This document shows, piece by piece, positions 6,281-13,308 of a DNA stretch of 17,673 bases (its first letter is position 1; each line of letters opens with the position of its first letter). A program made the position numbers and the translations under genes. Below the pieces are notes generated by a model, which ran no database searches, was not told where the DNA came from, and was given only the letters and a program-made list of their open reading frames with translations. The stretch comes from a bacterium (GTDB lineage Bacteria; Patescibacteriota; Minisyncoccia; Minisyncoccales; JAGGSE01): positions 1 to 17,673 of the forward strand of contig JAGGSE010000179.1 of the NCBI GenBank assembly GCA_021159225.1. The letters are read 5' to 3'.

Positions 6281-6406
6281 TATTTCGGCCTAGCCAAAAT
6301 TCGCCGGCGTAGATCAGTAGTTTACAAAAAAGAAAATAATGATAGAATTAAAATAATAACCTTCTATCCCGCTCGAATTAAAAAATATGAGAAAAAACTT
6401 AGATAG
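6281..6406 (+). pseudogene. Probable C-terminal remnant of the partner gene of DUF2283
   Basis: This frame has no stop from just after the four-helix-bundle gene's stop codon to the TAG at 6404-6406, and it has no start codon of normal type. It encodes SVVYKKENNDR followed by IKIITFYPARIKKYEKKLR, the kind of charged, beta-rich ending seen in small toxin-like proteins (DUF4258-like by my recollection) often encoded just before DUF2283 genes. It overlaps the DUF2283 ATG by 20 bases, as in toxin-antitoxin pairs. The N-terminal part is missing, and the four-helix-bundle cassette lies exactly where it should be. Family identity is a guess from motif style. Confidence 0.35.
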
Positions 6407-6611
6407 AATAAAAATTAGATACGATTCTGAAAGCGATGTTTTAAGTTGGGAGATTTCAAAAAGACCTATTGATTATGCTGTAGAAATTGGAAATATGGTT
6501 TTACATTTTAGTCCAGATAATATTCCGGTTTATGTTGAGATTTTAGAAGCAAAGAAATTTTTAGGAAAGACCCAAAAACTTATTAAAGAGAAAATTACCT
6601 TACCAGCGTAA
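6387..6611 (+). CDS. DUF2283 family small protein
   Basis: 74 residues. The N-terminus IKIRYDSESDVLSWEIS (about residues 8-24) is the DUF2283 hallmark (ikYD...DvLyi.l). It is followed by YAVEIGNMVLHFSPDNIPVYVEILEAKKFL, which matches the family's ...v.dfd.dG.vvgIEIl.As. DUF2283 proteins are small and uncharacterised; many sit next to small toxin-like genes and may serve as antitoxins. Here the upstream partner appears truncated, leaving an orphan. No strong ribosome binding site precedes the ATG, which would fit translational coupling to the overlapping upstream frame. The gene ends 13 bases before tRNA-Met. Confidence 0.85.
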   Translation: MRKNLDRIKIRYDSESDVLSWEISKRPIDYAVEIGNMVLHFSPDNIPVYVEILEAKKFLGKTQKLIKEKITLPA

Positions 6612-6624
6612 ATTTTGTACATAA

Positions 6625-6697
6625 GCCGGCGTAGCTCAATGGTTAGAGCAGAGTCTTCATAAGGCTAAGGTTACAGGTTCGAGTCCTGTCGTCGGCA
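6625..6697 (+). tRNA. tRNA-Met(CAT), elongator or Ile2
   Basis: A 73-base cloverleaf: acceptor GCCGGCG/CGTCGGC (one G-T pair), D stem GCTC/GAGC, anticodon stem GAGTC/GGCTA with loop TTCATAA (anticodon CAT, G27/A43 mismatch), T stem ACAGG/CCTGT with the standard loop TTCGAGT, and discriminator A at 6697. CCA is not encoded (CCG follows). Position 1-72 is paired, so this is not an initiator. Elongator Met and lysidine-modified Ile2 cannot be separated by the anticodon alone. Confidence 0.92.
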
Positions 6698-6701
6698 CCG
6701 G

Positions 6702-6776
6702 GGACCCATAGTGTAGCCCGGTCAACACGCTTCCCTGTCACGGAAGAAATCAGGGGTTCAAATCCCCTTGGGTCCG
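6702..6776 (+). tRNA. tRNA-Asp(GTC)
   Basis: A 75-base cloverleaf: acceptor GGACCCA/TGGGTCC, D stem GTGT/ACAC, anticodon stem CTTCC/GGAAG with loop CTGTCAC (anticodon GTC), T stem AGGGG/CCCCT with loop TTCAAAT, and discriminator G, the expected Asp identity base. CCA is not encoded. It starts four bases after tRNA-Met, and the pyrE ATG lies only eight bases after its end, so tRNA processing may create the 5' end of the pyrE mRNA. Confidence 0.95.
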
Positions 6777-6784
6777 CTGAAAAA

Positions 6785-7426
6785 ATGAAAAACAGAGAGA
6801 AAATCGCCAAAATTCTCCTTAAAACTGGGGCTGTTAAAATTTTTGATAACAAGCCCTTTAAATTTAGTTCAGGGATTCTTTCTCCCATTTACATTGATAC
6901 TCGGATCTTAATCTCCCTGCCGAGAGAAAGAGAAATAATTATAAGGGAGTTTATCAACCTGATTAAGGAAAAAAACATTAAATTTGACATCATCTCAGGT
7001 ACAGCCACCGCCGCTATTCCTTGGGCTGCCTTTCTGGCTCAAAAACTTAAGGTACCAATGGTCTATGTTAGGCCTACACCCAAGAACTACGGGCAGAAAA
7101 AACAGGTGGAGGGAGTGATTAAAAGAGGAAGCCGAATTCTTCTGCTGGAAGATATGATTTCTACTGCCCAGAGCGCTATGAATGAAAAAAAGGCGCTTGA
7201 AAGAGAAGGACAGGCAAAGATTAGATACGGAGCGGCTATTTATACCCACAATCTTCACTCAGCAGGCAAGATATTAAAGGAAGAAAGGGTCAGGTTTTAT
7301 TTTTTAACTGATTTTGAAGAAGTCGTAAGGGTGGCTGAAAAAAATGGCCAGATTAGTCAGGAAGAAAAAAAGGAGATTCTTTCTTGGAACAAAGACCCTG
7401 TTGCCTGGGGAAGAAAATATGAATGA
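6785..7426 (+). CDS. pyrE: Orotate phosphoribosyltransferase, with an atypical PRPP loop
   Basis: 213 residues. The enzyme joins orotate and PRPP to give OMP in pyrimidine synthesis. The N-terminus fits OPRTase: ILLKTGAVKIFDNKPFKFSSGILSPIYID (about residues 10-38; the FxxSSGxxSPxYID element is diagnostic), then GTATAAIPWAAFLA (72-85) and RPTPKNYGQKKQVEG (96-110). The PRPP loop reads LLLEDMISTAQSA (119-131), where the family normally has ED.IsTGGS or DD.ITAGTA. The usual Gly pair is Ala-Gln, and the lysine after R96 is Pro97, while Lys100 is kept. Activity is likely but these changes are worth noting. The ATG overlaps no other gene and follows tRNA-Asp by eight bases. Its end overlaps pheS by eight bases. 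No other pyrimidine gene is in view. Confidence 0.85.
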   Translation: MKNREKIAKILLKTGAVKIFDNKPFKFSSGILSPIYIDTRILISLPREREIIIREFINLIKEKNIKFDIISGTATAAIPWAAFLAQKLKVPMVYVRPTPKNYGQKKQVEGVIKRGSRILLLEDMISTAQSAMNEKKALEREGQAKIRYGAAIYTHNLHSAGKILKEERVRFYFLTDFEEVVRVAEKNGQISQEEKKEILSWNKDPVAWGRKYE

Positions 7427-8438
7427 AGATGAACTAAATTCAATAAAAGACAAAATAAAAAGGGAGATTGAGGCGGCAAAAACCATTAATCAGTTAAATC
7501 AGATTTCCCGAGGTTATTTAGGTAAAAAGGGAGTGATTAGCCGCCTTTTGAAGGAATTAAAAACTCTAACAAAAGAGGAAAGGGTTAGGAGGGGAAAAAA
7601 GATAAATGAACTGAAATGTTTTTTGCAGGAAAAACTGGAAGAAAAGGAAGGGCTTTTAAAAAAAGAGGAAACCAAACAAGAAGGGGCTAAATTTGACATA
7701 ACCGTGCCCGGCAGAAAACTAAAGGTGGGGCATTTGCATCCCTTGACCCAGGTTAAGCGAAAGGTGGAAGAAATTTTTCAGTCAATGGGATTTTCTATTG
7801 CCCAAGGTCCTGAAATTGAAGACGAATGGCACAACTTTGACGCCCTTAACATTCCGCCTGAACATCCGGCAAGGGATGTATGGGATACCTTGTATTTGAG
7901 AGAGCAGAAATTGCTGTTAAGAACCCATACCTCCCCGGTTCAGATTCGCTATATGGAAAAACACCAGCCGCCTTTGAGAATTATAGCCCCGGGCAGGGTA
8001 TTCAGACATGAGGCGACCGATGCAAGGCACGAGTTTCAACTTTCCCAGATTGAGGGATTAATGGTTGAAAGGGAAATCTCGGTGGCAAATCTTAAGGCGG
8101 TTTTATCTGAATTTTTTAGAAAATTTTTTACAAAAGATATAAACTTTCGTTTAGACCCTGATTTCTTTCCCTTTACAGAGCCGTCGTTTAATGTGAGCGT
8201 TACCTGCGTGATTTGCCAGGGAAAAGGATGTAGTCTTTGCAAAAAAACGGGATACCTGGAGATAGCCGGGGCGGGAATGGTTCACCCCAATGTTTTTAAG
8301 AATTGCGGGCTCAACCCAAAGGAATGGCAGGGATGGGCTTTCGGTTTTGGACTGGACCGACTAGCGATGATGAAATATAGGATTGACGATGTAAGATTGT
8401 TTAGGTCGGCAGACCTTCGATTCTTAAGCCAGTTTTGA
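7419..8438 (+). CDS. pheS: Phenylalanyl-tRNA synthetase alpha subunit
   Basis: 339 residues from the ATG at 7419, near the usual length. With PheT it charges tRNA(Phe) in an alpha2beta2 enzyme. Domains: an N-terminal coiled coil (1-90) that clasps tRNA, then the class II catalytic core with HPLTQVKRKVEEIF (107-120), motif 2 GRVFRHEATDARHEFQLSQIEGL (192-214), the Phe-binding FTEPS (252-256), and motif 3 GFGLDRLAMMKY (309-320). A Cys cluster C263..C266....C271..C274 followed by GYLEIAGAGMVHPNV is a known PheS feature and may bind zinc. A longer frame opening at 7344 would add 25 residues inside pyrE with no family match. GGGGAAG at about 7407-7413 is a good ribosome binding site for 7419. It overlaps pyrE by eight bases and precedes pheT by two. 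Confidence 0.97.
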   Translation: MNEDELNSIKDKIKREIEAAKTINQLNQISRGYLGKKGVISRLLKELKTLTKEERVRRGKKINELKCFLQEKLEEKEGLLKKEETKQEGAKFDITVPGRKLKVGHLHPLTQVKRKVEEIFQSMGFSIAQGPEIEDEWHNFDALNIPPEHPARDVWDTLYLREQKLLLRTHTSPVQIRYMEKHQPPLRIIAPGRVFRHEATDARHEFQLSQIEGLMVEREISVANLKAVLSEFFRKFFTKDINFRLDPDFFPFTEPSFNVSVTCVICQGKGCSLCKKTGYLEIAGAGMVHPNVFKNCGLNPKEWQGWAFGFGLDRLAMMKYRIDDVRLFRSADLRFLSQF

Positions 8439-8440
8439 TT

Positions 8441-10498
8441 ATGAAATTTTCTTATAATTTTTTGCAATCCTTTTTTAAGAGCAAACTTCCCAAGCCGGAA
8501 AAACTGGCTGATTTGTTGACTTATCACTTTGCCGAGGTGGAAGGGATAAGCAAGCAGGGGAAGGATTTTCTTTTGGACATTGATATTCGGCCCAATCGGG
8601 GACCGGACTGCTTTTCCTATATGGGAATTGCCCGGGAAATCGGAGCGATATTAAAATTAACCCCCCTTCTTCCCAAAAGCAAAAGAGCAATTAAAGAAAC
8701 CTCCAAAATCAAAGAACTAATTTCCATTTCTTGTCAGGCAAAGGCAGGATGTTTAAGATATACCGGCGGGATAATTAAAGGCGTAAAGGTGGGCTCTTCG
8801 CCCAAGTGGCTGAAAGCAAGATTAAAATCCAACAACATAAATCCAATCAACAATATCGTTGACGCGACAAACTATGTAATGCTGGAAACAGGTCAGCCGC
8901 TTCACGCCTTTGATTATGATAAAATTGCAGGAGACAAGACAAAAAAAATTATTGTTCGGCGGGCAAAAAAAGGAGAGAAAATTACAACCTTGGACGACAG
9001 AGAGATAAAGTTGGACAAAGATATCTTGATAATCGCTGACAAGAAAGAACCCTTGGCAATTGCCGGGATTAAGGGCGGGAAGAAGGCGGAAATAACAAAC
9101 AAGACGACAAATATCCTATTGGAGGCGGCAAATTTTGACAGAATACTTATTCGCCGGGCTTCAAAAAAAATAGGGCTGAAAACCGATGCCTCCCGGCGGT
9201 TTGAATACGGCATTGACCCAAATCTGACCCAACTGGGTATAAATAGAAGTCTTGTTTTAATTCAAGAATTGGCTGGAGGAATGATTATTCCTGGAAGAGT
9301 AGATTTTTATCCCAAAAAACCTGTCCCGAAACGAATTAAATTGGAACTGGATTATGTCGAAAAACTCTTGGGAATAAAAATTCCTGTTAAAGAAATAAAA
9401 GACATTCTCAGGCGCTTGGGATTTACCTTTGTTCCTCAAGTATCTGCTTTATCAAAAAAGCAGATTTTAATAGATGTGCCTAGTTTTCGGCTGGACATTT
9501 CTTATCCGGAAGACATCATTGAAGAAATCGGACGGCTTTACGGATACAGAAAAATTCCCTCAAAATTTCCTCTTGTTGCCTTAATTCCTCCGGAAAGGAA
9601 TCTTGAGATTTTTTGGGAGAATATGATTAAGGATATCTTGAAAGAGGCCGGCTTTTGGGAGGTTTACAACTATGCCTTTCTTTCTCAAGAAGAACTTGAT
9701 ATCTTCAATCTAAAAAATGCTGTTGAGGTGAAAAATCCTGTAAGTATTGAGTATCAGTTTCTTGCTCCCTCTTTAGTTCCTAATCTCATAAAAGATGTTG
9801 CAAAGAATCAGGAGTATTTCAATGACATAAGAATTTTTGAATTGTCAAATGTCTTCCAGAAAACAAAGAAGACGAAAAAGGGCGTTATAGAGAGAAAAAG
9901 ATTGTCTGTTCTTATAAGCACTGAAGACCTGAAGCCGGCAGAAGGATTTTACCAAATGAAAGGCGTAGTTGACCTTCTCTTAAATAAATTGGGAATTTCC
10001 GATATCTGGTACGAAGAGCATCGGTCAACCTCTTGGGAGGGAAGGTACTGCGCTGTGATTAAAATCGGCGGAGAGGAAATTGGGTTTTTGGGCAATATTG
10101 ATAGAGAAGTGCTTGATAGGTTGGGGGTCAAAAACGAAGCAGTGATTTTTGATATTGACTTTGACAAACTTCAAAAACTTGCCTCTGAAGAAAATGAATA
10201 TCAACCGCTTTCCAAATATCCGGCGGCTGTAAGAGACCTGGCGGTTTTGGTTCCTTCTGATGTTAAGGTAATTGATGTTTTGAACAAAATCAATGCGGCA
10301 GGAGGCAAACTGGTAAGGGATGTTGATTTGTTTGATATTTACGAGGGAGAGGAATTGCCCGAAGAGAAAAAGAATCTTGCCTTTCATATAATCTACCAAG
10401 CCCCTGACAGGGTTCTCTCTTCCGAAGAAATTGACCAACTTCAGGAGAAAATTATTGAGGCATTGGAAGAGGAACCTGAGTGGGAGGTGAGAAAATAA
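8441..10498 (+). CDS. pheT: Phenylalanyl-tRNA synthetase beta subunit lacking the EMAP-like domain
   Basis: 685 residues; standard bacterial PheT is about 800. The N-terminus MKFSYNFLQSFFKSK...ADLLTYHFAEVEGI (1-36) is normal. It then passes at once into LLDIDIRPNRGPDCFSYMGIAREIGAI (44-70), which in other PheT proteins comes only after a ~100-residue EMAP/OB-fold tRNA-binding domain. That domain is absent. The B3/B4 editing region (TGGIIKGVKVG..PKWLKARLK...INNIVDATNYVMLETGQPLHAFDYDKI, about 107-165), the B5 region (about 300-345), the catalytic-like core, and the C-terminal anticodon-binding FDX-ACB domain (PLSKYPAAVRDLAVLV... to the end) are present. The ATG at 8441 is two bases after the pheS stop; a TTG at 8435 is a less likely start. 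The gene ends two bases before purB. Known function: structure, editing and tRNA(Phe) recognition. Confidence 0.95.
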   Translation: MKFSYNFLQSFFKSKLPKPEKLADLLTYHFAEVEGISKQGKDFLLDIDIRPNRGPDCFSYMGIAREIGAILKLTPLLPKSKRAIKETSKIKELISISCQAKAGCLRYTGGIIKGVKVGSSPKWLKARLKSNNINPINNIVDATNYVMLETGQPLHAFDYDKIAGDKTKKIIVRRAKKGEKITTLDDREIKLDKDILIIADKKEPLAIAGIKGGKKAEITNKTTNILLEAANFDRILIRRASKKIGLKTDASRRFEYGIDPNLTQLGINRSLVLIQELAGGMIIPGRVDFYPKKPVPKRIKLELDYVEKLLGIKIPVKEIKDILRRLGFTFVPQVSALSKKQILIDVPSFRLDISYPEDIIEEIGRLYGYRKIPSKFPLVALIPPERNLEIFWENMIKDILKEAGFWEVYNYAFLSQEELDIFNLKNAVEVKNPVSIEYQFLAPSLVPNLIKDVAKNQEYFNDIRIFELSNVFQKTKKTKKGVIERKRLSVLISTEDLKPAEGFYQMKGVVDLLLNKLGISDIWYEEHRSTSWEGRYCAVIKIGGEEIGFLGNIDREVLDRLGVKNEAVIFDIDFDKLQKLASEENEYQPLSKYPAAVRDLAVLVPSDVKVIDVLNKINAAGGKLVRDVDLFDIYEGEELPEEKKNLAFHIIYQAPDRVLSSEEIDQLQEKIIEALEEEPEWEVRK

Positions 10499-10500
10499 AA

Positions 10501-11835
10501 ATGGCAGTTCACCCCATTGATTATCGTTACGGCTCAAGGGAGATGCGGGAGATTTTTGAGGAGAGAAGTCGGCTTAAATACCAGTTGATGGTTGAGGGTG
10601 TTTTGGCTGAGACCTTGGCTGAATTTGGAAAGATTCCTAAGAAACAGGCAGGAATTATAAAAAAGAGGGCAAACCTGAAATTCGTTAAACTGGAAAGGGT
10701 GAAAGAAATTGAAAAGGAGACAAGGCACGATGTGGTTGCAATGCTCAAGGCATTAGGTGAGGTTTGCGGAAAGGCATCTAAATATATTCACCTGACCGCC
10801 ACCAGTTATGATATAGTAGATACCGCTCTTGCCCTTCAAGTCAAAGATGGCCTGAACCTTTTGCTTAAAAAGGGGAAGATTGCTTTAACCTCTTGCCTTG
10901 GCTTTTCTCAGAGGTATAAAAAACTGGTTGTAATCGGCAGGACCCATGGTCAGCACGCCCTGCCCATTACCTTGGGATTTAAGTTTGCCAATTTTGCTGA
11001 TAAACTCGGAGAGGACCTCTTTAGATTGAAGGAAGATAAAAAATATCTTCAGGGAAAATTTTCCGGAGCGGTGGGAACCTATGCCAGCCAGAAGATGCTT
11101 GGCTTGAACCAGAATTTCGAAAAAGCGATAATGAAAAAGTTGAACCTACTCCCCGCTGATATTTCAACCCAGGTTGCTCCCCGGGAAAATCTTGCCCGAA
11201 TTATCTGTGATATAGCCGTGTTGGCTGGGACAATTGAGCAGATTGCCAAAGAAATCAGAAATCTTCAGAGAACAGAAATCGCTGAATTGGCTGAACCCTT
11301 CGGCAAAAACCAGGTTGGTTCCTCGGCTATGCCCCAAAAGAGAAATCCCTGGGAATCAGAAAATATCTGCAGCAATGTAAAAATTGTCCGCTCCTGTGTT
11401 TTTCCTGCTTTGGAAAATATCGCCTTGGAGCATGAGAGGGACCTTACCAATTCTGCCGCTGAAAGGTCTGTTTTGCCCACTGTTTTTGTTTTAATGGATG
11501 ATGCTTTGGGTCGGCTTGCCAGGATATTGAAGAAGTTGGTTGTTTTTCCCGAAAACATAAAAAGAAATTTAGAATTAACCGGCGGCAGGGTCCTTGCCGA
11601 AGCGGTTCTGACAGAACTAACAAAAAGAGGGATGCCCCGGCTGGCTTCACACCAACTCTTGAGGGAGATTTCAAAAAAGAAAAATTTCAGAGAGGAACTT
11701 TTCAAAAATAAAGAGATTGCCAGGTATATCAGCCAAAAGGAATTGAAAAAAATAATGGATTACAAAAACTATATCGGATTTTCTGTTGAAAAAACAGAGA
11801 AGATAATAAAAAAATGGAAGAACTTCTCCCCTTGA
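10501..11835 (+). CDS. purB: Adenylosuccinate lyase
   Basis: 444 residues. It cleaves adenylosuccinate to AMP and SAICAR to AICAR, releasing fumarate. The N-terminus MAVHPIDYRYGSREMREIFEE resembles archaeal-type and deep-branching bacterial PurB. Fumarase/aspartase-superfamily signatures are seen: TATSYDIVDTALALQ (about residues 100-114), the histidine element GRTHGQHALPITLGFKFA (about 145-162), and the catalytic loop GSSAMPQKRNPWESENI (about 276-292). The ATG at 10501 is two bases after the pheT stop. A GTG at 10480 would add seven unmatched residues and overlap pheT. GGGAGG at 10482-10487 serves as ribosome binding site, about 13 bases off. The last 22 bases overlap purC, which uses the SAICAR-to-AICAR substrate line directly upstream in the pathway. 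Confidence 0.96.
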   Translation: MAVHPIDYRYGSREMREIFEERSRLKYQLMVEGVLAETLAEFGKIPKKQAGIIKKRANLKFVKLERVKEIEKETRHDVVAMLKALGEVCGKASKYIHLTATSYDIVDTALALQVKDGLNLLLKKGKIALTSCLGFSQRYKKLVVIGRTHGQHALPITLGFKFANFADKLGEDLFRLKEDKKYLQGKFSGAVGTYASQKMLGLNQNFEKAIMKKLNLLPADISTQVAPRENLARIICDIAVLAGTIEQIAKEIRNLQRTEIAELAEPFGKNQVGSSAMPQKRNPWESENICSNVKIVRSCVFPALENIALEHERDLTNSAAERSVLPTVFVLMDDALGRLARILKKLVVFPENIKRNLELTGGRVLAEAVLTELTKRGMPRLASHQLLREISKKKNFREELFKNKEIARYISQKELKKIMDYKNYIGFSVEKTEKIIKKWKNFSP

Positions 11836-12698
11836 AATTAAAATGCAGGGGAAAGGTAAGGGATGTTTACGAATTGAGTAAAAAGCGGCTTTTGATAGTG
11901 GCAACTGACAGAATCTCGGCTTTTGACTGCGTGCTTCCCAATCTTATTCCATACAAGGGCAAAATTCTGACGGCTCTTTCTGTTTTTTGGTTCAAAAAAA
12001 CAAGGGGCATTATTGAAAATCATCTCATTCAGGCAGATTTTAACAGGTTTCCCAAAGAACTGAAAAAATATCCTTACCTGAAGGGAAGGGCGATGCTCGT
12101 GAAGCAAGCCCGGCCTATTTTGGTAGAATGCGTGGTCAGAGGATACCTTTCCGGCTCTGCCTACCTGGCTTATAAAAAAGGGAGGTCTATTTCCGGCATA
12201 AAACTTCCCCCTGGCTTGAAGGAATCAGACAAACTGCCGGAGCCGATTTTCACTCCCACGATCAAGGCAAAAAAGGGGCACGACAAGGAGATTGACGAAA
12301 GATATTTGATTCGTTTATTGGGCAAAAACACGGCTCAAAAATTAAAAACAATCAGCCTGAAACTTTATTCCTACGGCCTGTCTTTTGCCCAAAAAAGGGG
12401 AATTATTATTGCCGACACAAAGTTTGAGTTTGGCTGGCTGGGAAGAAAACTGATTTTAATTGACGAGATTTTCACTCCTGACTCTTCAAGGTTTTGGCCC
12501 AAGGACGAATACAAGCCGGGCAGAGCCCAAAAGAGTTTTGACAAGCAGTTTGTCAGGGACTATTTAATCAAAATCAAATGGAACAAAAAACCCCCTGCTC
12601 CGGAACTTCCCCCAGAGGTGGTTAGAAAAACAAGCCAAAAATACCTTGAGGCATACCAACGACTGACAGGCAGGCACTCTTTGCCATTTACCAATTAA
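11814..12698 (+). CDS. purC: SAICAR synthetase (phosphoribosylaminoimidazole-succinocarboxamide synthase)
   Basis: 294 residues, the longer yeast-like form rather than the ~240-residue E. coli form. It joins CAIR and aspartate with ATP to give SAICAR, which PurB then splits. Signatures: GKVRDVYEL (13-21), ATDRISAFDCVLPNLIPYKGKILT (about 30-53), the family motif LVECVVRGYLSGSAY (about 103-117), LPEPIFTPTIKAKKGHDKEI (about 142-161), IIADTKFEFG (about 200-209), LIDEIFTPDSSRFWP (about 217-231) and KQFVRDYL. The end PPEVVRKTSQKYLEAYQRLTGR is typical of the long class. The start lies inside purB with a 22-base overlap and only a weak ribosome binding site, so coupled translation is likely. No other purine-ring gene is in the window. 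Confidence 0.96.
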   Translation: MEELLPLKLKCRGKVRDVYELSKKRLLIVATDRISAFDCVLPNLIPYKGKILTALSVFWFKKTRGIIENHLIQADFNRFPKELKKYPYLKGRAMLVKQARPILVECVVRGYLSGSAYLAYKKGRSISGIKLPPGLKESDKLPEPIFTPTIKAKKGHDKEIDERYLIRLLGKNTAQKLKTISLKLYSYGLSFAQKRGIIIADTKFEFGWLGRKLILIDEIFTPDSSRFWPKDEYKPGRAQKSFDKQFVRDYLIKIKWNKKPPAPELPPEVVRKTSQKYLEAYQRLTGRHSLPFTN

Positions 12699-12715
12699 TA
12701 CCTCAGCACCTGGGC

Positions 12716-12745
12716 TTGACTTCACCTCTTAAAGTGAAATAAGAT
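12716..12745 (+). promoter_or_regulatory. Possible promoter for apt-mtnP
   Basis: TTGACT at 12716-12721, an 18-base spacer and TAAGAT at 12740-12745. The spacer contains a small inverted repeat, TTCAC (12721-12725) with GTGAA (12734-12738), which could be an operator. It lies in the 76-base gap after purC, the first real gap since pyrE. The -10 match is only four of six. Confidence 0.35.
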
Positions 12746-12783
12746 TAATAAAATGTGTAAATAAGGTTGATTTTTTGAAACAT

Positions 12784-13305
12784 ATGACCTTAGATGATTT
12801 GAAAGCAAAGGTTCGTTCTATCCCTGATTGGCCCAAAAAGGGAATTATTTTCCGTGATATAACCCCAGTCCTGGAGGATAAAAAATCATTCCATTTTTTG
12901 ATAGACAAACTGGCAGAATTTTGTAGAAAGAAGAAAATTGACAAAATTGTTGGAATTGACGCCAGGGGTTTTATAATAGCATCTGCCCTTGCCTACAAAT
13001 TAAAAAGCGGCCTGTCAATTGTCAGAAAAAAAGGAAAGTTGCCCTATAAAACCATAAGAAAGAAATACGCATTGGAATATGCGGTGGAGACATTGGAAAT
13101 GCACAAGGATTCAATAAAGCCCGGGGAGAAAATTTTGCTCTGCGATGACCTTTTGGCAACCGGCGGCACAATGGCCGCTGCAGTAGATATAGTTAAGAAG
13201 ATGGGTGGGAAAATCGTCGGCATCTTGTTTTTTATTGAACTTGAGGGCTTAAAAGGAAGAAGAAAATTAAAGGGATATAAGGTGAAATCTCTAATAAGAT
13301 TTTAA
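12784..13305 (+). CDS. apt: Adenine phosphoribosyltransferase
   Basis: 173 residues from the ATG at 12784. It makes AMP from adenine and PRPP. The N-terminus LKAKVRSIPDWPKKGIIFRDITPVL is the Apt signature; GIDARGFIIASALAYKL (about residues 59-75) and the PRPP loop ILLCDDLLATGGTMAAA (about 121-137) are intact, unlike the PRPP loop of the nearby pyrE. An in-frame TTG at 12775 has AAGG eight bases upstream and would add MKH; it is a real alternative. mtnP starts three bases after the stop, and MtnP produces adenine, the substrate of this enzyme, so the two form a salvage pair. Confidence 0.95.
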   Translation: MTLDDLKAKVRSIPDWPKKGIIFRDITPVLEDKKSFHFLIDKLAEFCRKKKIDKIVGIDARGFIIASALAYKLKSGLSIVRKKGKLPYKTIRKKYALEYAVETLEMHKDSIKPGEKILLCDDLLATGGTMAAAVDIVKKMGGKIVGILFFIELEGLKGRRKLKGYKVKSLIRF

Positions 13306-13308
13306 TCT

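Noticed and set aside
6643..6888. Minus-strand ORF over the tRNAs
   Set aside because: It is antisense to two clear tRNA genes and pyrE; such translated tRNA frames are common annotation errors.
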